From Rhodothermia bacterium (GTDB lineage: Bacteria > Bacteroidota > Rhodothermia > Balneolales > Balneolaceae): DNA of 64,000 bases. Shown here one piece after another: positions 16,579 to 24,036 of the stretch. How positions within the stretch are numbered: position 1 is the first letter of the stretch; every line of letters starts with the position of its first letter. The notes under the pieces are model-generated. The model was not told the origin of the DNA and did no database searches. It saw only the letters and a program-made list of their open reading frames with translations. The translations under genes and the position numbers were made by a program. Location: NCBI GenBank assembly GCA_030427885.1, contig JAUICM010000004.1:124001-188000 (forward strand), read 5' to 3'.

Positions 16579-17355
16579 TTAATCTAAACCGAAACGGAAG
16601 CGGTCGCGAAGTTCCTGAACATATACTCCGATGTCGTTACGAAGTTCGAAGATACGTCCATGAAGATCTGAATAAACAGAAGTCTCAAAGTAGCCGTCCG
16701 TTTTGATTGACTGCAACAGCGCTAATGACAAGTTTGCATATTTGAGTGCTTTTTTAGTGTAGGCAATATTAGCACCGAGATAATCAGCTTCAAAACCGAA
16801 CGAGTAGCCACCGGCAAGTTTGGCACCGATCTTTAAAGACTCACCCACAAATTCCTGGAATGCTTTAGACTGAGATTTAGATGGAACATGCTCGGCCAGC
16901 TTCAAAATCTCGATAGCGAGGTCTTTTGCATTTATATAGATATTTAGATTATCGAGTGATCCGTAATCAGAGTCAGCGAAGTCTTCACTCAGCGATTTCC
17001 ATTCTTCCCCGGAGTCAAAGTCTTCTCCGTCTGAGTCCATGTCTTCCAGATCTGAGAATTCATCTAATGATCCAAAAAGAAAGTCTTCATCATCATAATC
17101 ATCCTCATCCTCCCAGTCATCATCTTCCTCAGGAAAGTATGCTTCATCCAGAAGGAGTTCCTCTTCCACATACGCTTCGAAAGCGTCATCTTCATTAATA
17201 CTCTCGTTCAGGAGGGTGATCCATCGAGGGGTATTTCCTTTAGGGTCAGAAGAGATAAATTTTCGGAGTTGATCACTCTTTTTTTCTACTTCATCGAGGT
17301 GGGCTTCCCAGCGGAATTCATCCCAAAGCTCACCATCAAATCCATCTAAGTGCAT
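16579..17355 (-). CDS. highly acidic hypothetical protein
   Basis: A 258-residue protein. Residues about 75-125 are dominated by Asp and Glu (a nearly continuous D/E stretch with EEDDDWEDEDDYDDEDF). The flanking parts are helical: a charged N-terminus and a C-terminal region of about 120 residues ending in DRFRFGLD. There is no signal peptide or membrane segment. It is a single-gene unit with its own terminator. Such acidic tracts occur in histone-like, chaperone or metal/RNA-mimic proteins; no function can be assigned. Confidence 0.75.
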   Translation of the reverse strand: MHLDGFDGELWDEFRWEAHLDEVEKKSDQLRKFISSDPKGNTPRWITLLNESINEDDAFEAYVEEELLLDEAYFPEEDDDWEDEDDYDDEDFLFGSLDEFSDLEDMDSDGEDFDSGEEWKSLSEDFADSDYGSLDNLNIYINAKDLAIEILKLAEHVPSKSQSKAFQEFVGESLKIGAKLAGGYSFGFEADYLGANIAYTKKALKYANLSLALLQSIKTDGYFETSVYSDLHGRIFELRNDIGVYVQELRDRFRFGLD

Positions 17356-17458
17356 ATATTCAGAAATAACGATGGTTATTGTTTACTATAGAAACGAATT
17401 TCGCAACTCGTTTGCAAGCACACGTGGAAAAATAACGATTTTTGTGGATAATTATTTG

Positions 17459-18295
17459 TTATAAGCGTTCTAAAACACCAATAATTATTTGAGTCATTTT
17501 AGGCTCAGCTTTAGCTGCAGCTTCAAGCACATCATCAAGACTTACAGGCTCCAGCGCATCGGGAAAACACTCGTCTGTTATAACAGAAACTCCGAGGACA
17601 TCTAGGCCCATGTGAACCGCTGCAATAACTTCTGGCACTGTACTCATTCCAACCACATCGGCACCCAGCTGGCGCATAAAACGGTACTCGGCTTTGGTTT
17701 CGAGCATAGGTCCGGAAGTGGCCAGATACACACCCTGGTGTAGTTTAATGGCATTATCCAGTGCTACGGTTTCAGCAGTTTCGATCAGTCGCTCTGTATA
17801 AGGTTCACTCATGTCAGGAAAGCGGGGCCCGAGCTCATCGTCATTCGGACCGATAAGGGGGTTATCACCCAGAAAGTTGATATGATCATTAATGAGCATT
17901 ACATCGCCTCGGCTGAAATTCGGATTTAAACCGCCACAGGCATTACTAACAACCAGAGTTTGCGCGCCAAGGGCTTTGGCCACTCTAACCGGGAACACGA
18001 TCTGTTGCATGGTATAACCTTCGTAGTAATGGAATCGACCCTGCATAGCAACAACGGGTTTACCACCCAGGTGCCCAAAGATCAATTTACCCGCATGACT
18101 TTCAACCGTAGATACAGGAAAGTGCGGAATGTCTTTATAGGAAATAACGATCTCGGCTTCGATTTCTTCAGCAAGCTGGCCAAGGCCAGTTCCAAGGATT
18201 AACAGATATTCAGGTTGAAAGTCCGTCTGTTCAAGAATGAAACTAACGGCCGCGTCACGTTTAGAGCGAAATTCTTCGACAGTATCGTATGCCAT
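17459..18295 (-). CDS. punA: purine nucleoside phosphorylase
   Basis: A 278-residue protein of the trimeric PNP/MTAP family. It cleaves purine nucleosides with phosphate to base and ribose-1-phosphate for salvage. Visible motifs are LILGTGLGQLAEEI (phosphate loop), ESHAGK, GRFHYYEGY, SNACGGLN and the substrate loop TSGPMLETKAEYRFMRQLGAD. The base-contacting segment reads VITDECFPD where many PNPs have ITN. It is the last gene of a minus-strand run with divIVA 30 bases upstream. Length is normal. Confidence 0.93.
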   Translation of the reverse strand: MAYDTVEEFRSKRDAAVSFILEQTDFQPEYLLILGTGLGQLAEEIEAEIVISYKDIPHFPVSTVESHAGKLIFGHLGGKPVVAMQGRFHYYEGYTMQQIVFPVRVAKALGAQTLVVSNACGGLNPNFSRGDVMLINDHINFLGDNPLIGPNDDELGPRFPDMSEPYTERLIETAETVALDNAIKLHQGVYLATSGPMLETKAEYRFMRQLGADVVGMSTVPEVIAAVHMGLDVLGVSVITDECFPDALEPVSLDDVLEAAAKAEPKMTQIIIGVLERL

Positions 18296-18325
18296 TTACA
18301 AAAATATGATCAGTTAGGAGATGGG

Positions 18326-18967
18326 TTAATCGATCTCATCAAGGATGTCGTCAAGGCGATCAGTTCCTGGAGGGAAGTCGCTGTCATTCTCATCAATGAC
18401 ATCAGAAGTATTGTCATCATCGTCTTCAGTTTCTTCATCAAATAAGAAACGGGAGCCGTTAGAATCATCTTCTTCAATAACTTTTGGAGCTTCTTTTGGA
18501 AGTTCAAAGATCTTCATTTCATCTTTGGAGAATTTCTCTACTGATGCTGAAGCATTTTCGAGATAGGATGAAATACCCGAGATGATCTCATCTCTTTTGT
18601 CAATAAGGCGCAGAATGCTTTGACGAACCTGATTGCGCTGTTGATTGGCTTCCTTGATAATACTTTCAGCCTCCATTTGGGCTTTATCAACAGTATTTTT
18701 AGCCTCGATACGGGCGTTGTCCATCTTTTGAGCAATGGATTCTTTAGTAGTCTGAAGGGTCTCGTGAAGAGCTTCCTCAACGCGTTCATAATGTTTAACT
18801 CTGTCACTCAGTTTCTCGATCTGATCTTCGAGTTCTTTATTCTTGGTGATCAGGTGTTCATATTCATTTGATACCAACGTTAGAAAAGCCTGCACATCCG
18901 CCACATCAAAACCCCGGAGGGATTTCTCAAACTGCTGCTGCTTGATTTCTATGGGTGTGAGTTTCAT
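18326..18967 (-). CDS. divIVA: DivIVA-domain protein
   Basis: A 213-residue protein. The N-terminal DivIVA membrane-curvature motif is clear (MKLTPIEIKQQQFEKSLRGFD with the FL of VQAFL). It is followed by a long coiled coil (about 35-150) and an acidic, disordered C-terminal tail rich in D and N. Such proteins mark curved membranes or septa and recruit division or growth factors. Its neighbours YggS, two small membrane proteins and PNP resemble the ylm/divIVA neighbourhoods of other bacteria, which supports a cell-envelope role. Confidence 0.88.
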   Translation of the reverse strand: MKLTPIEIKQQQFEKSLRGFDVADVQAFLTLVSNEYEHLITKNKELEDQIEKLSDRVKHYERVEEALHETLQTTKESIAQKMDNARIEAKNTVDKAQMEAESIIKEANQQRNQVRQSILRLIDKRDEIISGISSYLENASASVEKFSKDEMKIFELPKEAPKVIEEDDSNGSRFLFDEETEDDDDNTSDVIDENDSDFPPGTDRLDDILDEID

Positions 18968-19010
18968 AATATGTGTTCTGTTATTCGAAAAAGCGTATTT
19001 AAAGTAACAC

Positions 19011-19355
19011 TTATTCGTTTAACATGTTCCGCAGATTATTATTCTCTTTTGAATCTGACTTCCCTCGAACTTCCTCATCTTCAATCTCAATATCGCCGGC
19101 ACTACCGCTGTCAGAAATAAGAATTTTCTCCTCTTCGTACTCATTAATAATGGCTTCGAGGTTGGCTATTCGTCGCTCTGTTGATTTCTTGAATTCTCCC
19201 AGGGCTTTAAAAAACTGGGGATTGATCTCTCCGGAACTATTTTTCTGGTTTATCTTTGCTTTGATAAGGCTAAAGATGTTATGAAAGATCAAACCGACTA
19301 AACCACAACCAAAAACAATACCAACTAACGATAGAATGAAAATCTCTTCAGCCAT
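19011..19355 (-). CDS. PspB-like small membrane protein, copy 1
   Basis: A 114-residue protein with one N-terminal membrane helix (residues 5-30), then a coiled segment containing RRIANLEAIINEYEE and an acidic tail. The R-I-x-x-LEaIl motif after a single membrane helix is the hallmark of PspB, a partner in phage-shock membrane-stress responses. It shares this design with the next gene (RVENLEAIVSD), so the two look paralogous. Four bases separate the genes and divIVA follows. The PspB role is inferred; no PspA or PspC gene is in the window. Confidence 0.65.
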   Translation of the reverse strand: MAEEIFILSLVGIVFGCGLVGLIFHNIFSLIKAKINQKNSSGEINPQFFKALGEFKKSTERRIANLEAIINEYEEEKILISDSGSAGDIEIEDEEVRGKSDSKENNNLRNMLNE

Positions 19356-19359
19356 AATA

Positions 19360-19662
19360 TTATCCTCTCATCCGGGATGATTGTTTAATTTGATCAGATT
19401 CCTCAAGGTCGTTTCTAATCTCAATATCGTCAAGAGGAATTTCAGGTTCTTTTTCCTGGGCATTTGTGTCTGAAACTATAGCTTCAAGATTCTCAACCCT
19501 GCCCTTTAGATTTACGACCTGTTTACGTAGTTCATGGAATTCTTTAGCATTTCCATATCTCTTTTCTTCTGCTTTAAGCTCTTTCTCTTTGTATGCATAG
19601 TACATTCCGCCAAGGGGAACTAGAATTGCAACAATAGCAAACCATGGTAATCCAAATATCAT
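19360..19662 (-). CDS. PspB-like small membrane protein, copy 2
   Basis: A 100-residue protein with an N-terminal hydrophobic helix (PWFAIVAILVPLGGMYYAY), a basic and acidic coiled helix, the motif GRVENLEAIVSD around residues 55-66 and an acidic C-terminus. It is shorter than its neighbour but has the same helix-coil-acid layout, consistent with tandem duplication. It lies between yggS and the first copy on the minus strand. Confidence 0.65.
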   Translation of the reverse strand: MIFGLPWFAIVAILVPLGGMYYAYKEKELKAEEKRYGNAKEFHELRKQVVNLKGRVENLEAIVSDTNAQEKEPEIPLDDIEIRNDLEESDQIKQSSRMRG

Positions 19663-19712
19663 AACGCCCTCACTATTTTATTTTCTAAAAGTGTAAACAG
19701 CTACGCAATTAA

Positions 19713-20417
19713 TCAAGCATAGTTTCGGGAACCAAAAATGGAACTGCCTACCCGAACCATGGTTGCTCCTTCCTCGATCGCGACTTCGAAATCGCCACTC
19801 ATTCCCATGGAAAGCTCAGTCAATTCAATATTTCCACCATTGTATTGTTGGTGAGAATCAAGGGTCTCCTTTAGCAGCCTGAATTCGGAGCGCACATCTT
19901 CTGCATCATCCACAAAACGGGCCATGCCCATTAATCCGCGAATTCGAATATGAGAAAGGTGTTTTGCGTGCTCAAGGATTCCGGCAAGATCAGACACATC
20001 ACAACCACTTTTCTGGTCCTCATCACTGATATTCACCTGTATCAATACATTGATGGTTCGATCATATTCGGCAGCTCTCTTTTCGATCTCATTGAGGTAT
20101 TTAGCTTTGGAAACAGAATGAATCCAGTCAACACGGTGAGCAATGTACTTGATCTTATTTGATTGCATGGTGCCAATCATATGCCACTGAATTCCGGGCA
20201 GATCAATGGCATCCATTTTGTCCTGAAGTTCCTGCATCCTGTTTTCGCCAAAATGCATTTGCTGGTGCGAGTAAGCCTCAATAATATCTTCATTAGGTTT
20301 GGTCTTACTCACCGCAATAAGTGAGACTTCTTCAGGATCACGGCCACACTTTTTGCAGGTTTCGATGATCTGATTTCTGATTTCTTCAAGGTTTTGAGGA
20401 ATAAAACGGTCAGACAT
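19713..20417 (-). CDS. yggS: YggS/PLPBP-family pyridoxal-phosphate homeostasis protein
   Basis: A 234-residue protein with the single-domain alanine-racemase-like fold that binds PLP without catalysing a known reaction. Diagnostic motifs are LIAVSKTKPNEDI (PLP-binding Lys), HFGENRMQEL, WHMIGTMQSNKIK, VNISDEDQKSGC, GLMGMA and ELSMGMSGDFEVAI with the final VRVGSSIFG. Family members buffer PLP and influence amino-acid metabolism. It is the first gene of the minus-strand run towards divIVA and diverges from nif3. Confidence 0.93.
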   Translation of the reverse strand: MSDRFIPQNLEEIRNQIIETCKKCGRDPEEVSLIAVSKTKPNEDIIEAYSHQQMHFGENRMQELQDKMDAIDLPGIQWHMIGTMQSNKIKYIAHRVDWIHSVSKAKYLNEIEKRAAEYDRTINVLIQVNISDEDQKSGCDVSDLAGILEHAKHLSHIRIRGLMGMARFVDDAEDVRSEFRLLKETLDSHQQYNGGNIELTELSMGMSGDFEVAIEEGATMVRVGSSIFGSRNYA

Positions 20418-20494
20418 ATCTGAAAATCGGTGTATTTGAGTAAAATTTAAGTTATTAACACTAAGATAGCCTTTTATAATTCGGCATTTAATGT

Positions 20495-20574
20495 TATTTT
20501 TGGGAGCTCAAAGAAGATGTAAATTTTATCTGTTTGATACTGAACTTCTACGAAAACATAATCCCGACGTCGGG
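20495..20574 (+). promoter_or_regulatory. candidate promoter and palindrome upstream of the Nif3 gene
   Basis: TATTTTTG (20495-20502) fits the Bacteroidota -7 box TAnnTTTG. The -33 position has TTTT rather than TTTG. A perfect palindrome CCCGACGTCGGG lies at 20563-20574 in the presumed leader. Both are suggestive only. Confidence 0.3.
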
Positions 20575-20612
20575 CCACAAATCAAAACCCATTTTTGAAC
20601 AGGGGAGATAAA

Positions 20613-21674
20613 GTGGCAACCAGAATCCGACATATTTCCACTTTCCTGAATCAGTGGGCGCCCCCAAGCATAAAGATGGATTATGATAATGTTGGATTAC
20701 TTGTAGGAGACCCGGATTCCGAAGTATCGTCAGTTCTTACCTGTCTTGACATCACCGATGAGGTTGTAGCCGAAGCAATTGAAAAAGATTGCCAGCTCAT
20801 TGTTGCTCATCATCCACTTATCTTCAGCAAGATCGGTTCCATTAATCCAACTAATGAGCAAGGTCGCATCATATACAAACTTATCAAAAATGATATTGGT
20901 TTACTGGTAGCACATACCAATCTGGATGCAGCCCTTGATGGCGTTTCTTTTGTACTGGCCAATATCCTTGGCCTGGACAATCTTAGATTTCTGGATAAAA
21001 GTTACGATATCAGCCGAAAGATCAGGCTGGTAACCGCCCATGATGATGCTGAAGCCGTTCTTAAACTTCTGAATTACTACTCAGCTGAGGAAGCACATTA
21101 TTTTGAAGTTGAGAATCGTGAACACGGACTCAAATGCTTCGAGGCAATTATTGATAAGCATCATGTAGCTGCATTGCGCGCTGGCCTGAAAAAAGAAGGA
21201 TTGCTCAAAGCAGGAACTTTTCAGGTAACCGAACTTGCTTCCACTTCCCAGAATTTTGGAATGGGAGTGATCGGCGAATATCCTGAAGAAGGTGTTGGCC
21301 AAAATGAATTTCTGCACCTGGTTTCAAAAGCTTTAAATGTACGCTCTGTGCGCTTTTCCGGAGAAGTGGACCGGATCAAAACAGTAGCCGTTTGTGGCGG
21401 AGCAGGTGTTTCTCTGAAGAAAACCGCGATGGCATCCGGAGCTCAGGCATTTGTAACAGCCGATATAAAGTATCACGACTATTTTACCGAAAAAGAAAAT
21501 TTCCTTTTGGTTGATGTAGGCCATTATGAAAGTGAGTTTCCTATTGCTGAAGCATTGCGAAATGAAATATCAGATGCCTTCGAAGACCTTTCAGTATCAG
21601 TAACCCAATCGGTTACGAACCCGATGAAAATTTACGTTTCTGAAATTGAACCCCAACCCATTCATCCAAGTTGA
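20613..21674 (+). CDS. Nif3-like dinuclear metal centre protein
   Basis: About 353 residues from GTG at 20613, chosen because AGGGGAGA sits about five bases upstream; an ATG at 20595 lacks a ribosome-binding site. Nif3/NGG1p-interacting family: PPSIKMDYDNVGLLVGDP, the metal ligands in VAHHPLIF, AHTNLDAALDGV and the C-terminal GHYESE. The middle insertion (about 125-230) is the PII/CutA-like domain typical of 350-residue members. Biochemical function is unsettled; some relatives are annotated as GTP cyclohydrolase I type 2. The following gene starts 10 bases after its stop. Confidence 0.88.
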   Translation: MATRIRHISTFLNQWAPPSIKMDYDNVGLLVGDPDSEVSSVLTCLDITDEVVAEAIEKDCQLIVAHHPLIFSKIGSINPTNEQGRIIYKLIKNDIGLLVAHTNLDAALDGVSFVLANILGLDNLRFLDKSYDISRKIRLVTAHDDAEAVLKLLNYYSAEEAHYFEVENREHGLKCFEAIIDKHHVAALRAGLKKEGLLKAGTFQVTELASTSQNFGMGVIGEYPEEGVGQNEFLHLVSKALNVRSVRFSGEVDRIKTVAVCGGAGVSLKKTAMASGAQAFVTADIKYHDYFTEKENFLLVDVGHYESEFPIAEALRNEISDAFEDLSVSVTQSVTNPMKIYVSEIEPQPIHPS

Positions 21675-21684
21675 CAAGCACTCC

Positions 21685-22419
21685 ATGAAAGAAATACTAC
21701 AACAATTAGCTAACCTTCAATACATCGACAGCCGTATCGATGAGCTTAAGCAGCTTCGAGGGGATCTTCCTGAAGAGATCCTGGATATTGAAACGGATAT
21801 CGCACGTGGCGAAGCCAGGTTGGCAAAACTGGAACAAGAAGAGAAAGACCTTACCGTTGAGTATGACAATCTCCTGCTTGAGATCAAAAGCTCCGAAGAA
21901 AAGGTCAAGAAGTATGAGGATCAGCAACTTTCAGTTAGAAATAACAGAGAGTATGATGCGCTTACCAAAGAGATTGAAGCTCAGAAACAGGTGATCGAGA
22001 ATTCACAGAAAAGAGTGGCTGAGATCGAAAAAAGAAAAGAAGAGATCGGCCCGGAGCTGGAAGACGCCAAGACTTCACTTGAGGAAGTACAGGCGCTTCA
22101 TGAAGATAAAAAGAGCAGTCTCGATAAAGTAATGCAATCCACAGAAGACGAGGAAGAACTGCTCGTTAAGAAAAGAAAAGAAGTGGAAAAAGATATCGAT
22201 GAGCGATATATGCGCAATTACAAGCGCCTCAGAAATGGCCTTAACAATGGTATTGCCGTTGTCGCCATGGATCGTGGTGCCGCTTTTGGTATGGCACTTC
22301 CCCCACAAACTCAGGTTGAAGTACGTCGTATGAATAAGATCATCTTTGATGAGAACAGCGGACGTATCGTAGTAGACCAATCATTTTTCGACAAAGCCAA
22401 AGAGCAACTGTCGATCTGA
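21685..22419 (+). CDS. coiled-coil protein related to the C4 zinc-ribbon family, without the cysteines
   Basis: About 244 residues from the ATG at 21685. A long antiparallel coiled coil (about 1-170) is followed by YMRNYKRLRNGLNNGIAVVAMDRGAAFGMALPPQTQVEVRR. This last part is the place where zf-RING_7 proteins carry a C4 zinc ribbon (GxCxGC before PPQ and a CxxCGRI pair after). Here the cysteine positions read GAAFGMALPPQ and FDENSGRIVV, so the zinc site is gone while the framework remains. It is paired with nif3, as is common for this family. It also has the SVRNNREYDALTKEIE motif of the family. Confidence 0.8.
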   Translation: MKEILQQLANLQYIDSRIDELKQLRGDLPEEILDIETDIARGEARLAKLEQEEKDLTVEYDNLLLEIKSSEEKVKKYEDQQLSVRNNREYDALTKEIEAQKQVIENSQKRVAEIEKRKEEIGPELEDAKTSLEEVQALHEDKKSSLDKVMQSTEDEEELLVKKRKEVEKDIDERYMRNYKRLRNGLNNGIAVVAMDRGAAFGMALPPQTQVEVRRMNKIIFDENSGRIVVDQSFFDKAKEQLSI

Positions 22420-22508
22420 TAAAACGTGATCAGCAGTATTATTGATTGAAAGGGAAAACCTGACCGGGTTTTCCCTTTTTTGTTTTGAAAGACATATAAA
22501 ATTCTAAA

Positions 22509-22602
22509 GTCATCCTGATCCGCCAGCTGGCGGAGAAGGATCTAATCGATGAATCGGTAAGTTCTTTCGCTTGTCTGCCGACAGGCAGGTTCAAGGGGAG
22601 AC
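22509..22602. repeat. family A and B repeat fragments upstream of rnpB
   Basis: GTCATCCTGA (22509-22518) is the left terminal motif of repeat family A. It is followed by the 16-bp perfect palindrome TCCGCCAGCTGGCGGA (22519-22534) and the shared core CTAATCGATGAATCGGTAAG. The right half is missing. At 22591-22602 TCAAGGGGAGAC matches the right end of family B. Confidence 0.65.
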
Positions 22603-22620
22603 TTATTCGTGCATAAATCG

Positions 22621-22628
22621 TATCTTTG
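22621..22628 (+). promoter_or_regulatory. probable -7 box of the rnpB promoter
   Basis: TATCTTTG fits TAnnTTTG and ends three bases before the predicted 5' end of the RNase P RNA, close to where a -7 element should be. No good TTTG is present at the -33 position, so it is a partial match. Confidence 0.5.
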
Positions 22629-22630
22629 AA

Positions 22631-22997
22631 ACCAGGAAAGTCGGGTGATCGCTCTGCATTTTGTGCGGGGAGGAAAGTCCGGACACCAACAAGTACCGCG
22701 CTCAGCGATCCTTCGGGCGAAGCTGAGGCCTGGTTGGGGTGACCTTGCCGGGACAGACAGTGCAACAGAAAATAAACCACTTCAGCGCTCCGCGTTGGAG
22801 CCAGGGTGAAAAGGTGAGGTAAGAGCTCACCGCCCCAAGGGCGACCGAGGGGGCATGGTAAACCTCGCGGGGTGCAAGCTCATGCAGGTGGAATACGCCG
22901 CTTGTCGTTACGCCACCGGGTGGAGTGCACCAGATAAATGATCACCGAATCCGTTTAACAGCGGAGGAACAGAATCCGGCTTACAGGCTTTCCTGCT
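22631..22997 (+). ncRNA. rnpB: RNase P RNA, bacterial type A
   Basis: The conserved core is readable: GGGGAGGAAAGTCCGGAC near the 5' end (about 22667-22684), ACAGAAAATAAACC (22763-22776), GAGGTAAGAGCTCACCG, GGCAUGGUAAACC-type sequence (about 22853-22865) and the terminal AGATAAATGATCACC. The ends AGGAAAGTC and GGCTTTCCT pair to form helix P1, setting the limits. It provides the catalytic RNA for tRNA 5' processing. It is immediately followed by a terminator shared with smpB. Confidence 0.93.
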
Positions 22998-23004
22998 AAA
23001 CATG

Positions 23005-23034
23005 AAAACCCCGTCCCCAAAAGGGCGGGGTTTT
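23005..23034. terminator. bidirectional terminator between rnpB and smpB
   Basis: CCCCGTCC (near 23009) pairs with GGGCGGGG, flanked by AAAA on the left and TTTT on the right, so both convergent transcripts end in a T run. It sits four bases from the smpB stop. Confidence 0.88.
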
Positions 23035-23037
23035 GTT

Positions 23038-23514
23038 TTACAAATTAACCTTATAACTCCCCTTCACATTGCGGTCGAGTTGCCGCTTCATATCCTTTTC
23101 TTTGATACTGTCTCTCTTGTCGAATTGCTTCTTACCCTTAGCCAGCCCGATCAGAACTTTTGCATAACCTGCTTTGAAGTAGATCTTGAGGGGGATGAGA
23201 GTATAACCCTTCTGCTGTACGGCCCTATCAAGTTCCCGGATCTCTTTTTTGTTGAGCAGTAATTTACGAGGCCGGCGCGGGTCGTGGTTATAGTAAGATC
23301 CCTGTTCGTAGGGTTTGATGTAAAGCTCGCGAAGAAACACCTCTTCATCCTGTATAAAGGCAAAAGCATCAGTAAAGCTTGCCTTTCCGTCACGCAGTGA
23401 TTTCACCTCCGTTCCCTGGAGTACGATCCCTGCCTCGTAAGTCTCATCTATCTGGTAATCGTGATAGGCCTTACGATTCTGGATGGTTGGGGTATTTTGT
23501 TTCTTGTCAGTCAA
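23038..23514 (-). CDS. smpB: SsrA-binding protein SmpB
   Basis: A 158-residue protein matching SmpB along its length: NRKAYHDYQIDETYEAGIVL, QGTEVKSLRDGKASFTDAFA, the EVFLRELYIKPYEQGSYYNHDPRRPRKLLL region and the basic C-terminal tail KGKKQFDKRDSIKEKDMKR. It binds tmRNA and delivers it to stalled ribosomes for trans-translation. No tmRNA gene was recognised in the window. It converges on rnpB with a shared terminator. Confidence 0.96.
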   Translation of the reverse strand: MTDKKQNTPTIQNRKAYHDYQIDETYEAGIVLQGTEVKSLRDGKASFTDAFAFIQDEEVFLRELYIKPYEQGSYYNHDPRRPRKLLLNKKEIRELDRAVQQKGYTLIPLKIYFKAGYAKVLIGLAKGKKQFDKRDSIKEKDMKRQLDRNVKGSYKVNL

Positions 23515-23534
23515 ATAAATCGAAAATAAAATAA

Positions 23535-23608
23535 AGTCATTCTGAGGCCACTACCGAAGAACCTAATCGATGCGTCGGGTAGTTCCTTCACTAATCACTC
23601 AGGATGAC
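23535..23608. repeat. family A repeat, complete copy
   Basis: GTCATTCTGA (23535-23544) and TCAGGATGAC (23599-23608) are near-perfect terminal inverted repeats around a core with CCTAATCGATGCGTCGGG and AGTTCCTTC. It lies between smpB and the lipoprotein gene. Confidence 0.8.
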
Positions 23609-23618
23609 TAATAAAATG

Positions 23619-24029
23619 TTAAACGTTAAAACCGAGTTCTCTTAACTCATTCATTACGTCCTCATTCGGCTGGCGGTCAGGGAATGTGGAATAAATACCT
23701 AAGATCTGCTCGATCTCGGAAATGGCTTTTTCATTATCCTTATTGATCTTCAGTACTTCAACATACTGCATTAGTGCACTGGTCATTTTATCGCGCATGT
23801 TGGTAGTGTTAGAGTCGCGGTACTCGAGAAAAAGTCCGTAATTCAGATGTACGGTTTCTTTCAATTTGAGCACTTCAGCAGATTCTTCCTGTGCTTCCAG
23901 TAAGGTTAACGCTTCGACATACCGGTCTTCTGAGATCATTGAATCAACAGATTCAGCGATATTCTGAGATTTATTTTGTGAGCAAGCTACTGTACCTGCG
24001 ATCAGCAGGAGTAGAAAAAAACGTTTCAT
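23619..24029 (-). CDS. hypothetical lipoprotein with helical repeats
   Basis: A 136-residue protein. A lipoprotein signal peptide ends at VACSQN (Cys16). The mature part is helical and TPR-like (VEALTLLEAQEESAEVLKLKE, ALMQYVEVLKINKDNEKAISEIEQIL), suggesting a scaffold in the outer envelope. It lies eight bases after the site-2 protease gene on the same strand and is probably co-transcribed, so it may be a partner of that protease. No named family recognised. Confidence 0.75.
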   Translation of the reverse strand: MKRFFLLLLIAGTVACSQNKSQNIAESVDSMISEDRYVEALTLLEAQEESAEVLKLKETVHLNYGLFLEYRDSNTTNMRDKMTSALMQYVEVLKINKDNEKAISEIEQILGIYSTFPDRQPNEDVMNELRELGFNV

Positions 24030-24036
24030 GAAGAAA

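Noticed and set aside
16926-17198. A His-rich open frame opposite the acidic protein
   Set aside because: It is the mirror of the Asp/Glu codon tract (GAT/GAA becomes ATC/TTC and CAT/CCT-like codons), not a gene.
18310-18507. Several short open frames opposite or within divIVA
   Set aside because: They are shadows of the long DivIVA coiled-coil coding frame, which has clear motifs.
22439-22780. A 113-residue open frame on the minus strand across rnpB
   Set aside because: It is antisense to the RNase P RNA and to repeat fragments. Its composition comes from the RNA and repeats.
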